This document shows positions 1 to 11,149 of a DNA stretch of 64,000 bases, in pieces. A program made the position numbers and the translations under genes. Origin of the DNA: Gemmataceae bacterium. GTDB lineage: Bacteria > Planctomycetota > Planctomycetia > Gemmatales > Gemmataceae. The stretch's first letter is position 1. Each line of letters begins with the position of its first letter. The DNA lies in contig JAHBXO010000014.1 in NCBI GenBank assembly GCA_019636445.1, positions 1-64,000 on the forward strand, in the 5' to 3' direction. The notes beneath the pieces are model-generated. The model saw only the letters and a list, made by a program, of their open reading frames with translations. It was not told the origin of the DNA and ran no database searches.

Positions 1-1114
1 CCCGCCCGAAGCCTGCAACATCTGCTGCGACCCCTGCGGTCCGCCCGGACGCGTCTGGCTCGACGCCGGCTACTGGTATGGCACCATCACCGGCCAGAAC
101 GTGCCGCCGCTCGTCACCGCCGCCCCCGCTGGCAACCCGCGCACCCAGGCCGGCAACCTCGGCCAGCCGGGCACGACCATCCTCTACCCCACCGGCCGCG
201 TCAACGACAACTGGCGCAGCGGCTTCTACCTGAACGCGGGCGTCTGGCTCGACGACTGCCAGAAGTGCGGTATCGAAGGGAACTTCTTCTTCCTCGGCAC
301 CAGCCGCGAACGCTTCGTCGCCGGTTCCCCCGGCGTCGACATCATCTCGCGCCCGTTCTTCAATACCCAGACCGGCCTTCAGGACACGGAACTCGTTTCG
401 TTCCCGCGCATTCTCGCCGGCAGCGTCACCGTCGATTCTCGGTCGAACTTCATCGGCGGCGGACCGAACTTCATCAAGAACATCTGCTGCGGGCCTTGCG
501 GCCGCTTCGATCTCCTCCTCGGGTACACCTACCTGAACCTGGAGGACGAGATCAACATCCGCGAAGACCTGACCTCGCTTCCCGGCCAGACGAACGTCCC
601 CGCCGGCACGCGGTTCATCGTGCGCGACAACTTCCGCACCTCGAACAGCTTCCACGGGTTCAACATCGGCTTCGCCGCCGAACGCCGCTATAGTCACTGG
701 TACTTCGGCGCCCGCGCCGGCGTGGCCCTCGGCAATGTCCACCAGCAAGTCGATATCGACGGCAGCACGACGATCACCACCCCCGGCGGCACCCCGCAGA
801 CCTTCCCGGGCGGCCTGCTGACGCAGCCCTCGAACATCGGCCGCTTCGAACGCGACCGCTTCGCCGCCGTCCCCTGGATTGGCCTGAAGCTTGGCCTGCA
901 AGTCACGCCGCGCGTCCGCACCTACGTCGGCTACGACTTCCTCTACTTCAGCAACGTCGTCCGTGCCGGCGACCAGATCGATCTCCGCGTCAACCCGACG
1001 CAGATTCCGCCGCAGACCGGCGGCGTCACCGGCCCGGCCTTCCCGGTCTTCACGCCCCGCGAAACCGGCGCTGCCATCAACGCCATCCGCTTCGGCGTCG
1101 AAGCCCGCTATTGA
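1..1114 (+). CDS. BBP7 family outer-membrane beta-barrel protein (5' end missing)
   Basis: The reading frame is open from base 2 to a TGA at 1112-1114, so the gene starts before the window; about 370 residues are visible. The visible part is rich in aromatic/Gly beta-strand segments and ends in an aromatic residue (Tyr), as outer-membrane barrels do. Cys-rich stretches such as CNICCDPCG near the left edge, CQKCG and NICCGPCGR resemble the planctomycete BBP7 (beta barrel porin-7) family, whose members sit in the cell envelope and whose function is unknown. The GTG at 101 is internal, because the frame upstream still reads as protein of the same composition (GRVWLDAGYWYG). A terminator follows. 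The family call rests on composition and recognised motifs and is fairly secure; what it transports, if anything, cannot be said. Confidence 0.75.
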   Translation, partial: PPEACNICCDPCGPPGRVWLDAGYWYGTITGQNVPPLVTAAPAGNPRTQAGNLGQPGTTILYPTGRVNDNWRSGFYLNAGVWLDDCQKCGIEGNFFFLGTSRERFVAGSPGVDIISRPFFNTQTGLQDTELVSFPRILAGSVTVDSRSNFIGGGPNFIKNICCGPCGRFDLLLGYTYLNLEDEINIREDLTSLPGQTNVPAGTRFIVRDNFRTSNSFHGFNIGFAAERRYSHWYFGARAGVALGNVHQQVDIDGSTTITTPGGTPQTFPGGLLTQPSNIGRFERDRFAAVPWIGLKLGLQVTPRVRTYVGYDFLYFSNVVRAGDQIDLRVNPTQIPPQTGGVTGPAFPVFTPRETGAAINAIRFGVEARY

Positions 1115-1135
1115 TGCATGCGGCGACCCCGCGAA

Positions 1136-1165
1136 GCCTCCGTCGATCGACGGGGGCTTTTCATT
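1136..1165 (+). terminator. Rho-independent terminator after the BBP7 gene
   Basis: A 9-bp stem (GCCTCCGTC / GACGGGGGC, one G-T pair) with a GATC loop is followed by TTTTCATTTT. It lies 22 bp after the BBP7 stop codon. Confidence 0.75.
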
Positions 1166-1267
1166 TTCCCTTGTCGTCCGCAACTCGCCCAGTCAGCCGC
1201 CGCGACGGAAAGATTCACGCAAGCGGGGCAATCCGCACGATAAGAAACTGTGACGGAAGGAGTCCCC

Positions 1268-1978
1268 ATGATCCCCCGCCTGCTCGGCTTCGCCGTCCTT
1301 GCGCTTTTCACGACATTCGCGGCTCAGCCCGCGACTGCCCAATCTCGCGCGCCGGCCGCCAAGTCCGCGGCCACCGCCGTCTCGCAAATCCTCGACCTCG
1401 TCCCCTCGCCGCACCGCGACGCCGTCGCCAAGGTGATGACCAAGCCGACGCTCACCGCGAAGTACACCGAAGAACCCTTCGAGGCCCACGCCCGCGTCTA
1501 CCCCTGGTTGCTCGAAAACCCCGACCGCGTATCGCTGGCGTGGAAACGGTTGAACGTGCCGTGCGTCGAGATCGCGACCGCCGGCAAGGACCAGTTCGCG
1601 TGGACCGACGAGAACGGCAGCCAGCTCACGTGGCAGTCGGTTGCGAAACTCACCGACGGACTGGTCTGGTACGCGACGGGGAAAGTCAAGGCCGCGACGC
1701 TGCTGCCGATGGTGCCGGTGAAAGCGGTGGCGGTGGTGAAGTATCCGAGCCAGCCGACGAAGACGGAGGGCGTGGTGAAGCTGACGCCGGAGGCGTCGGT
1801 GTATCTGTTGAGCGAGAGCCGTGCGGCGAACGCGGTGCTGCGGATGGTCGGCCCCGCCGCGCCGAAGATGGCGGAAGACGGGGCCGAGCAACTGCTCTTC
1901 TTCTTCAGCGGCGTCGCGACGCACCTGAAGGACCACCCCGACAAGACGCCGACGCTGCTGGCGCCGAAGAAGCCGTGA
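1268..1978 (+). CDS. Secreted protein of unknown function, 236 aa
   Basis: I do not recognise a family. I chose the ATG at 1268 because GGAAGGA (1255-1261) sits at the right distance and the product then begins with a clean signal peptide (MIPRLLGFAVLALFTTFAAQ, cleavage plausible after ATAQS). A GTG at 1250 would place six more residues before it. The mature part is soluble-looking, with several Trp and Val-rich strands (for example VKAVAVVKYPSQP), no Cys cluster and no repeats. It probably acts in the periplasm or outside the cell. It stands alone on the plus strand, with a terminator upstream and a palindrome downstream separating it from the convergent GH2 gene. Confidence 0.65.
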   Translation: MIPRLLGFAVLALFTTFAAQPATAQSRAPAAKSAATAVSQILDLVPSPHRDAVAKVMTKPTLTAKYTEEPFEAHARVYPWLLENPDRVSLAWKRLNVPCVEIATAGKDQFAWTDENGSQLTWQSVAKLTDGLVWYATGKVKAATLLPMVPVKAVAVVKYPSQPTKTEGVVKLTPEASVYLLSESRAANAVLRMVGPAAPKMAEDGAEQLLFFFSGVATHLKDHPDKTPTLLAPKKP

Positions 1979-2006
1979 ATCCAAGCATGGTCGACTGAGG
2001 ATTTCA

Positions 2007-2081
2007 ACTCACGACTCACGACTCGGAACTCAAGACTCGATTTTGAAAATGAGTTCCGAGTTCTGAGTGATGAGTCGTGAG
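2007..2081. repeat. Interrupted palindrome between convergent genes
   Basis: Two nested pairs of arms are visible. The outer pair is CTCACGACTCA (2008-2018) against TGAGTCGTGAG (2071-2081). The inner pair is ACTCGGAACTCA (2021-2032) against TGAGTTCCGAGT (2050-2061). The arms are built from repeated ACTC/GAGT words. It lies between the stops of the secreted protein and the GH2 gene, so it may act as a bidirectional terminator, but it has no strong T-tract and looks more like a dispersed intergenic palindrome. Confidence 0.7.
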
Positions 2082-2114
2082 CCAAGAAAACACCATCAAT
2101 CGAACCGATGGCGT

Positions 2115-4373
<2,259 letters not shown>

Positions 4374-4433
4374 GAGTTACTCCGGTTTCTGGAGAAATTG
4401 TCTGTGCAATTTTATGATCGATCCCGTCAAACG

Positions 4434-5180
4434 TCATTCACCATCTGTCGATGAACGCAGACTCGCCGCGAGGCGGTTCTTGGCCTTCGTGTACCGGACC
4501 TGAATCAGAACGAGGAGGGCCGAAAGGATCAGGAATCCGCCCCACCGCCAGACGGGGTTGTCGCGACCGATGGAGGTTTCGATGGTCTGGCCACCGAGAT
4601 ACATCAGCGCCGCGCCCAGAACGCTTCCCAGGCAGATGGCGCGGAAGGTCGCCGGTTGGCTCATGCCGAGCAGGCGTGCGAGGATCGCGCCGCCGACGCT
4701 GCCGGTCATCGAGAAGGGGATGGCGACGAAGATCACGAGACCAACGAAGGCGGCCCGACGAATGCCGGGATACGTCGCCAGCACGTATTCGCCATCCTGG
4801 ATCACCAGGGCGAACTTCGGCCCGAGGACCGGAAGGCGAAGCATGAACCGCAGGTGATAGACGAACCAGCAGGCGGCGAGGACGTCCATAAGGACGACCA
4901 ACGCGGCGAGGTCGAGGGCGGTCAGACCGAACGATTCGACTTCCGGACCGCCGAGGATGATGAACTTCCCGAGGAACAGGCTCGCAATCGCAACGCCGAC
5001 GATGCCGACGACGGCGGTCCAACCGCGGACCATCCCGAGCGCGAGCAGGACCAAAGCTGACGCCACAAGCGGCGCCAGAAGCGTCGTCCACCAGACAATC
5101 GGCGAACTGGCATCGCCCGGAAGGTCGGAGGAAAGGCGGGCGGATTGGTTCGTTTCGGGGTTCGAATCGTTCGGGCGCAC
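4434..5180 (-). CDS. Membrane protein resembling the small multidrug export family
   Basis: 248 aa with about six hydrophobic segments (residues about 30-50, 55-75, 85-110, 140-165, 170-195, 210-230). The segment VAIPFSMTGSVGGAILARL matches the conserved Pro/Gly/Thr-Gly motif of the Sm_multidrug_ex family (PF06695), a name given without firm evidence of drug export. The start is a GTG at 5180, with GGAGAG about 12 bases upstream; no in-frame ATG precedes the first membrane segment. It lies 60 bp before the GH2 gene and 46 bp after the TIM-barrel gene, all on the minus strand, so co-transcription is possible. The family call is moderate. Confidence 0.6.
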   Translation of the reverse strand: MRPNDSNPETNQSARLSSDLPGDASSPIVWWTTLLAPLVASALVLLALGMVRGWTAVVGIVGVAIASLFLGKFIILGGPEVESFGLTALDLAALVVLMDVLAACWFVYHLRFMLRLPVLGPKFALVIQDGEYVLATYPGIRRAAFVGLVIFVAIPFSMTGSVGGAILARLLGMSQPATFRAICLGSVLGAALMYLGGQTIETSIGRDNPVWRWGGFLILSALLVLIQVRYTKAKNRLAASLRSSTDGE

Positions 5181-5226
5181 CGCGTTGGCTCTCCGAATAC
5201 ATTTCGGTTCACGTCAAGTCTTCGCG

Positions 5227-6123
5227 TCAGACATCGCAGACCGCGATCGCCTGCTTCAACCCCTCGAGCGGGTTCCGCGTCGGGATGAACTCCTGACCGA
5301 CGTAGCCGGCATACTTTACGGCGAGCAATTTCTTCATCACGGCCGGGTAGTGGATCTCTTGATTCTCGTCCAGTTCGCCGCGCCCGGGGTTGCCGGCGGT
5401 GTGAACGTGGCCGATCCACTCCTTGCACTCGTCGATGCGCCGGATCAGGTCGCCGTGCATGATCTGGACATGGTAGATGTCGAAAAGCAGCTTCACACGA
5501 GGCGAGCCGACCTTCTTAAGGATGCTTACGACCCAGTCGAGATCGTCGCCCTGATAGCCGGGGTGGCCGGTCATCGGGTCGGATCCGTCGCGGCTGTTGA
5601 GGTGTTCGAGGCAGAGCGTCACGCCCGCCTTTTCGGCATGGCCGGCAACGAGTTTCAGGCCTTCGACGCAGTTCTTGAAGGCGTCGTCCTTCGAAATCTC
5701 GCCGCTCTTCGGGTCGTCCGGCTTGTTCCACTTCATGCCTACGAAGGCGATGACGTTCGGAAACTTGGCCTCGGAGGTGGCGTCGATGGCGGCCTTGGTC
5801 TTCGTCACGAGTTCCTCGCGGTGGGCGAGGTTGTTGAAGCCGCGGGGGAAGCCCATGCCGTTCGAGGTGATGGCGCAGACGAGGTCGTGCTTCTTCAGCG
5901 CCGGGAAGCTTTTGGCCTCCAGCAACTCGACGGAAGTCACGCCGAGGGACTTTGTCACTTCGCAGACTTTGTCGAGGCTCCACTTCTCGCCGCGGGCGGT
6001 GAAGCACCAGGAGCAGACGGATTGTTGGATTCGGCCATTCTTCACGGCGGCACCGATGGGGTTGGCGATTCCCGCGACAGCGGCGGCCGTGGCGAGCGCC
6101 TGGCGGCGATTGGGAAGAAGCAT
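5227..6123 (-). CDS. Secreted hydroxypyruvate-isomerase-like TIM-barrel protein
   Basis: 298 aa from the ATG at 6123 (GGAG 8-12 bases upstream). The start region reads MLLPNRRQALATAAAVAGIA, a Tat-like leader. The body is an AP-endonuclease-2/xylose-isomerase-type TIM barrel closest in feel to hydroxypyruvate isomerase (Hyi). The metal-site residues expected for this fold are visible: Glu173 (CLEHLNSRDG), Asp215 (LFDIYHVQ), the GHVHTA His, and Glu278 (YVGQEFIP). Cytoplasmic Hyi isomerises hydroxypyruvate and tartronate semialdehyde. An exported version is typical of planctomycetes and its real substrate is unknown. An upstream GTG/ATG would add residues before the leader and is less likely. 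Confidence 0.8.
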   Translation of the reverse strand: MLLPNRRQALATAAAVAGIANPIGAAVKNGRIQQSVCSWCFTARGEKWSLDKVCEVTKSLGVTSVELLEAKSFPALKKHDLVCAITSNGMGFPRGFNNLAHREELVTKTKAAIDATSEAKFPNVIAFVGMKWNKPDDPKSGEISKDDAFKNCVEGLKLVAGHAEKAGVTLCLEHLNSRDGSDPMTGHPGYQGDDLDWVVSILKKVGSPRVKLLFDIYHVQIMHGDLIRRIDECKEWIGHVHTAGNPGRGELDENQEIHYPAVMKKLLAVKYAGYVGQEFIPTRNPLEGLKQAIAVCDV

Positions 6124-6263
6124 GGGGGAGGCTCCGCAGTATAAGATGTCATGTGAGTATAAGCCGGCATCACTTGCCGGGCCGCGATTCATCGGTTAAC
6201 CTTCCAATAACCGCCGGAATGCTCTTTTTGCGTATTGTTGTCGTTCGACGAACCTGAACCGGG

Positions 6264-9200
6264 ATGCTCTCCATGCGTTGGCTTGCACTCTCTCTGCTGG
6301 CCGGTGTCGCTTCGACCACCGCCGCCGCGGACAAGAAGCTCGAATACAACCGCGATATCCGGCCGATACTGGCGGAGAACTGCTTCGCCTGTCACGGGCC
6401 GGACAGCGCCGCACGGAAGGGCCGGCTGCGGCTGGATTTGCGCGAGGATGCCCTGGAACGCGAGGCGTTCGAGCCGGGCAAACCGGACGAGAGCAAGCTC
6501 GTGCAGCGGATGCTGCTGCCGGACAGCGACAAGGCGAAGATGCCGCCAGTGGCGTCGCACAAGGTGATGAAACCGGAGCAGATCGCGACGTTGAAGAAGT
6601 GGATCGCGCAAGGGGCGGAATACCAGCCGCACTGGTCGTTCATCTCGCCGAAGCGACCGGACATCCCGGCGGTGAAGGACGCATCGCGGGTGCGCAGCCC
6701 GATCGATAACTTCATCATTTCGAAGTTGGAGGCGCGCGGCCTGAGCATGGCCCCGGAGGCGGACAAGCGTACGCTCGCCCGCCGGTTGTCGCTCGACCTG
6801 ACCGGCCTGCCGCCCGACCCGGCGGACGTCGAGGAGTTCGTAAAGGACAACTCGCCGACAGCGTACGAGAAGCTGGTCGACAAGTTCATGGCCACGCCGC
6901 AGTGGGGCGAACACCGCGCCCGCTATTGGCTCGACGCCGCCCGGTTCGCCGACACCCACGGCATCCACTTCGACAACTACCGCGAAATGTGGAGCTACCG
7001 CGACTGGGTCATCAACGCGTTCAACAAGAACCAGAAGTTCGACCAGTTCACGATCGACCAGATCGCGGGGGACCTGCTGCCGAACGCGACGATCGACCAG
7101 AAGGTGGCGACCGGCTTCAACCGGAACAACATCACGACGAACGAGGGCGGCGCGATCGCGGAGGAGTACCTCGTGCTCTACAACCGCGACCGCACCGAGA
7201 CGGTGAACCAGGTGTACATGGGGCTGACGGCCGGCTGCGCCGTCTGCCACGACCATAAGTTCGACCCGATCTCGCAAAAAGACTTTTACAGCATGGCGGC
7301 GTTCTTCAACAACACGACGCAGGGTGCGATGGATGGGAACATCCCGAACACCCCGCCGATCCTGAACGTGCCCATGCCGGAAGACCGAGCTCGCTTCGAA
7401 GCGATCGGCAAGGAGATCGCCGCCGCGAACGGTCGAGTGGCCGAGCGGCGGAAGGCGGCGCGGGGCGAGTTCGACAAGTGGCTCGCGACCGTGAAGCCGG
7501 AGGAGATCGCCGGCAAGGTGTCCGAAGACAAGCTTCAATTCTTCGCGAAGTTCAACGAAGGGAAGGACAAGAAAGCTAAGGCGAAGGTGGACGGCAAGGA
7601 CCGCGATCTCGCGTTCGACTCCGCGGGGTACGTTTGGGGGAACGGCAAGAAGGGCCAGAAGGGCCTGACGATCCTTCAAAGCGGCCCGGCGATCGAGTTG
7701 AAGGACGTGGGCGACTTCGACACGAAGCAGGGCTTCTCCGTCGGCGCGTGGGTGCGGCTCTCGAAGCGGAACACTGCCGGCGCGATCGTGGCCAAGATGG
7801 ACACGGCCAACGGCTTCCGAGGCTGGGACCTCTGGGTGCAGTCGGACCGGATCGGCATGCACATCGTGAGCAAGTGGAACGAGGACGCGCTCAAGGTCGT
7901 GGCCAAGACGCCCTTGAAGATCAACGCCGACCAGCACGTGTTCGTGACCTACGACGGCTCCGCGAAGGCGAGCGGCGTGAAGATCTACGTCGACGGCGTC
8001 CTTCAACCCGTGGACGTCGAGGCGGACGCGCTCAAGAGCACGATCAAGAACACGGTGCCGTTCAAGATCGGCCAGCGGAACACGGACGGGCGCGTCGCCG
8101 GCGTGTCGATTCACGACCTGCGAATCTATGGGCGGGCACTCGTCAACGCCGAGATTGGTCAACTCGCCAAGGGGACCGTGCTCGCGGACCTGCTGGCGAA
8201 GCCGGCAGACAAGCGGACGCCGAAGGAAGTGGACGACGTGTACGACTGGTGGCTGGTGACGAACGACAAGCCGTACCAGGACGCCGAGGCGGTCGCGGCG
8301 AAGCTGAAGGCGGAGGAAGTGGCGATCCAGTCCCGCGGGACGATTGCGCACGTCTGGAACGAGAAGCCGAGCATGCCGGAGGCGTACATCCTCAACCGCG
8401 GCGAGTACGATCGCCGCAAGGAAAAGGTCGGCCCGGCAACGCCGAAGGTGCTGCCGGCTTTCCCGGCGGATTATCCCAAGAACCGGCTCGGCTTCGCCAA
8501 GTGGCTGCTCCTGCCGGACCATCCACTGACGGGCCGCGTGACGGTGAACCGCTTCTGGCAGGAACTCTTCGGCCAAGGTTTGGTTCGCACGGCCGGCGAC
8601 TTCGGCATCACCGGCGAAGTGCCGAGCCACCCCGAACTGCTCGACTGGCTCGCGCTCGAGTTCCAATCACACTGGGATGTGAAGCAGTTCTTCAAGACGC
8701 TGGTGATGAGTGCGACCTACCGGCAATCGGCGGCCGCGACTCCGGAGAAGCTGGAGAAGGATCCGGCGAACATGTGGCTGAGCCGCGGGCCTCGCTTCCG
8801 CATGGATGCCGAGATGGTGCGGGACTACGCCCTGGCGGCGAGCGGCCTCTTGGTAAAGAAGATCGGCGGCAAGAGCGTAAAGCCGTACCAGCCCGACGGC
8901 GTGTGGGAAGCCGTGGCGATGATCGGCAGCAACACGCGCGACTACAAGCGGGACACCGGCGAGAGCCTGTATCGCCGCAGCATGTACACCTTCTGGAAGC
9001 GGGCCGCCCCCCCGGCGAGCATGGAGGTATTGAACGCGCCGAACCGCGAAACCTGCGTGGTGAAGCGGGAGCGGACGAACACGCCGCTCCAGGCGCTGCT
9101 GACCCTCAACGATGTGCAGTTCGTGGAAGCCGCCCGCGTGCTGGCCGAGCATGCGATGCAGTCGGGAAAGACCGACGCCGAGCGCATCGACTTCATCGCG

Positions 9201-9422
9201 AAGCGGCTGCTGGCGCGGTCGTTCACGGAGAAGGAGATGCCGGTCGTGAACGAGTCTTTGGCCGAGTTGAAGAAGGAGTTCGGCGCGAAGCCGGAGGAGG
9301 CGAAGAAGCTGATCGCCTTCGGCGAGAGCAAGGCCGACCCGAAGCTGGAGGCGGCGGAACTGGCCGCGTGGACGATGATCGCGAACCAGGTGCTGAACCT
9401 GGACGAGGTGCTGAACAAGTAA
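6264..9422 (+). CDS. Secreted PSCyt1/DUF1549-LamG-DUF1553 protein
   Basis: 1052 aa with a signal peptide (MRWLALSLLAGVASTTAAA). The second ATG at 6273 is an equally good start. Planctomycete cytochrome C domain 1 follows, with CFACH at residues 40-44 (c-type heme motif). DUF1549 comes next at about 130-340 (TLARRLSLDLTGLPP, YWLDAARFADTHG, CAVCHDHKFDPIS, a second CxxCH). A concanavalin/LamG-like insert lies at about 480-640 (FSVGAWVRLSKRNTAG, VKIYVDGVLQP). DUF1553 (PSD1) closes the protein at about 740-1020 (LTGRVTVNRFWQELFGQGLV, NTPLQALLTLND). This family is abundant and exported in planctomycetes; its reaction is unknown, with sugar-binding and electron-transfer roles suggested only by its domains. 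The DUF1501 gene follows 100 bp downstream on the same strand. Confidence 0.9.
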   Translation: MLSMRWLALSLLAGVASTTAAADKKLEYNRDIRPILAENCFACHGPDSAARKGRLRLDLREDALEREAFEPGKPDESKLVQRMLLPDSDKAKMPPVASHKVMKPEQIATLKKWIAQGAEYQPHWSFISPKRPDIPAVKDASRVRSPIDNFIISKLEARGLSMAPEADKRTLARRLSLDLTGLPPDPADVEEFVKDNSPTAYEKLVDKFMATPQWGEHRARYWLDAARFADTHGIHFDNYREMWSYRDWVINAFNKNQKFDQFTIDQIAGDLLPNATIDQKVATGFNRNNITTNEGGAIAEEYLVLYNRDRTETVNQVYMGLTAGCAVCHDHKFDPISQKDFYSMAAFFNNTTQGAMDGNIPNTPPILNVPMPEDRARFEAIGKEIAAANGRVAERRKAARGEFDKWLATVKPEEIAGKVSEDKLQFFAKFNEGKDKKAKAKVDGKDRDLAFDSAGYVWGNGKKGQKGLTILQSGPAIELKDVGDFDTKQGFSVGAWVRLSKRNTAGAIVAKMDTANGFRGWDLWVQSDRIGMHIVSKWNEDALKVVAKTPLKINADQHVFVTYDGSAKASGVKIYVDGVLQPVDVEADALKSTIKNTVPFKIGQRNTDGRVAGVSIHDLRIYGRALVNAEIGQLAKGTVLADLLAKPADKRTPKEVDDVYDWWLVTNDKPYQDAEAVAAKLKAEEVAIQSRGTIAHVWNEKPSMPEAYILNRGEYDRRKEKVGPATPKVLPAFPADYPKNRLGFAKWLLLPDHPLTGRVTVNRFWQELFGQGLVRTAGDFGITGEVPSHPELLDWLALEFQSHWDVKQFFKTLVMSATYRQSAAATPEKLEKDPANMWLSRGPRFRMDAEMVRDYALAASGLLVKKIGGKSVKPYQPDGVWEAVAMIGSNTRDYKRDTGESLYRRSMYTFWKRAAPPASMEVLNAPNRETCVVKRERTNTPLQALLTLNDVQFVEAARVLAEHAMQSGKTDAERIDFIAKRLLARSFTEKEMPVVNESLAELKKEFGAKPEEAKKLIAFGESKADPKLEAAELAAWTMIANQVLNLDEVLNK

Positions 9423-9522
9423 GTGTCGGGCACTTGCACCGCGAGTGCCCGTGGAACTCCGCTCTTCGGCCCGAAACAAGATCCTCTCGCGATTCGCGAG
9501 AGTCCGACACAGAGGTAATTTC

Positions 9523-11025
9523 ATGCACCCGCTCGACCAGGCCCTCGCGAACGAATCGCTCTTCCACGAATATGTCCGCAACGAAACCCGCCGGCAGTTC
9601 TTCCGCTCCGCGGGCTTCGGACTCGGCACCGCGGCGCTCGCCAGCCTCGGCGCGAACGCGGCCGCGCCCGCCCCCCAGGGGAAGGGCACCAAGACCGGCA
9701 TCGGTGCCGCGCTCGCCGAAACGCACTTCCCCGCCAAATGCAAAAACGTCATCTACCTCCACATGGTCGGCGGACCCGCCCAGATGGACCTCTTCGACTA
9801 CAAGCCGAAGATGCAGGACTTCTACGACAAGGACCTGCCCGAAAGCGTCCGCAACGGCCAGCGCCTCACGACCATGACCAGCGGCCAGGCGCGTTTCCCC
9901 ATCGCGCCGTCGAAGTACAAGTTCGCCCAGTACGGCCCCGGCGGCGCGTGGATGAGTGAAGTCTGGAAGCACCTGCCGAAGGTCGCGCACGAAATGTGCT
10001 TCATCAAGAGCATGCACACCGAGGCGATCAACCACGAACCGGCCATCACGTACATCCAGACCGGCAACCAGGTGACGGGCCGACCGTGCCTGGGCGCGTG
10101 GATGAGCTACGGCCTCGGCAGCCTGAACCAGAACCTGCCCACGTTCGTGGTCATGGTCGCCACGCCAACGAACCAGGACCAGGTGCAGGCCATCTCCGCG
10201 CGACTCTGGCAGTCGGGCTACCTCTCCGGCGAGCACGCTGGCGTGTCCTTCCGCGCCAAGGGCGATCCGATCCTTTTCATCAACAATCCGCCCGGCGTCT
10301 CGTCCGACATCCGCCGCAAGACGCTCGACGGCCTCAAGAAACTCAACGAACTGAACCACCAGCAGACCCTCGACCCCGAGACGCAGACCCGAATCAGCCA
10401 GTACGAGATGGCGTTCCGCATGCAGACGAGCGTGCCGGACCTCACGGACTTGTCGAAGGAAAGTGCGAAGACGCTCGAGATGTACGGCCCGGACGTGAAG
10501 AAACCCGGCAGCTTCGCGAACACGGCCCTGATGGCGCGCAAGCTCGTCGAGAAGGGCGTGCGATTCGTGCAGGTCTACCACAACAACTGGGACCACCACG
10601 GCAACCTCACAGGCCGCATGGAGTTCCAGGCCCGCGACGTGGACCAACCCTGCCACGCGCTCATCACCGATCTCAAGGCGCGCGGCATGCTCGACAGCAC
10701 GCTCATCATCTGGGGCGGCGAGTTCGGCCGCACGATCTACAGCCAGGGCGGCCTGTCGAAGACGAACTACGGCCGGGACCACCATCCGCGCTGCTTCACG
10801 ATCTGGATGGCTGGTGGCGGCATCAAGGGTGGCACCGTCTACGGCGAGACCGACGACTTCAGCTACAACATCGTGAAGGACCCCTGCCACCTCCGCGACT
10901 GGCACGCGACCGTGCTGCACCTGCTCGGCCTCGACCACGAACGCTTCAGCTACCGCTATCAGGGGCTGGACCAGCGCCTGACCGGCGTCGAGAAGGCGAA
11001 CGTCATCAAGGCGCTGTTGGCGTGA
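9523..11025 (+). CDS. DUF1501 protein (exported, sulfatase-like fold)
   Basis: 500 aa from the ATG at 9523 (AGAGG upstream). An ATG-like start at 9445 would add a non-conserved 26-residue tail. A Tat-like leader is visible (TRRQFFRSAGFGLGTAALASLG). The DUF1501 body has the usual landmarks: IYLHMVGGPAQMDLFDYKP near residue 90, a GxxxTGRPCLGAW segment, NWDHHGN near 365, IIWGGEFGRT near 400 and GRDHHPRCFTIWMAGGG near 420. The His/Asp-rich landmarks recall the alkaline phosphatase/sulfatase superfamily, but no activity is established. It pairs with the DUF1549/1553 gene directly upstream, the normal planctomycete arrangement. Confidence 0.9.
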   Translation: MHPLDQALANESLFHEYVRNETRRQFFRSAGFGLGTAALASLGANAAAPAPQGKGTKTGIGAALAETHFPAKCKNVIYLHMVGGPAQMDLFDYKPKMQDFYDKDLPESVRNGQRLTTMTSGQARFPIAPSKYKFAQYGPGGAWMSEVWKHLPKVAHEMCFIKSMHTEAINHEPAITYIQTGNQVTGRPCLGAWMSYGLGSLNQNLPTFVVMVATPTNQDQVQAISARLWQSGYLSGEHAGVSFRAKGDPILFINNPPGVSSDIRRKTLDGLKKLNELNHQQTLDPETQTRISQYEMAFRMQTSVPDLTDLSKESAKTLEMYGPDVKKPGSFANTALMARKLVEKGVRFVQVYHNNWDHHGNLTGRMEFQARDVDQPCHALITDLKARGMLDSTLIIWGGEFGRTIYSQGGLSKTNYGRDHHPRCFTIWMAGGGIKGGTVYGETDDFSYNIVKDPCHLRDWHATVLHLLGLDHERFSYRYQGLDQRLTGVEKANVIKALLA

Positions 11026-11094
11026 CCATCCCGTTCCCGGCCGAATTCGGCCGGGACTACGGACAGTCACGGTTGATCCTCTCTGTTTGGTCAA

Positions 11095-11125
11095 CAAAAA
11101 AGGTCCCCCTTGCGGGGGATCTTCT
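11095..11125. terminator. Bidirectional terminator between two convergent DUF1501 genes
   Basis: An 8-bp stem (GGTCCCCC, 11102-11109, with GGGGGATC, 11114-11121) has the loop TTGC. On the minus strand it is followed by six T (the A-run at 11096-11101), which fits the DUF1501 gene to the right. On the plus strand it is followed by a weaker TTCTCATT. Confidence 0.75.
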
Positions 11126-11149
11126 CATTCACTGAATCGGCAACATTCA

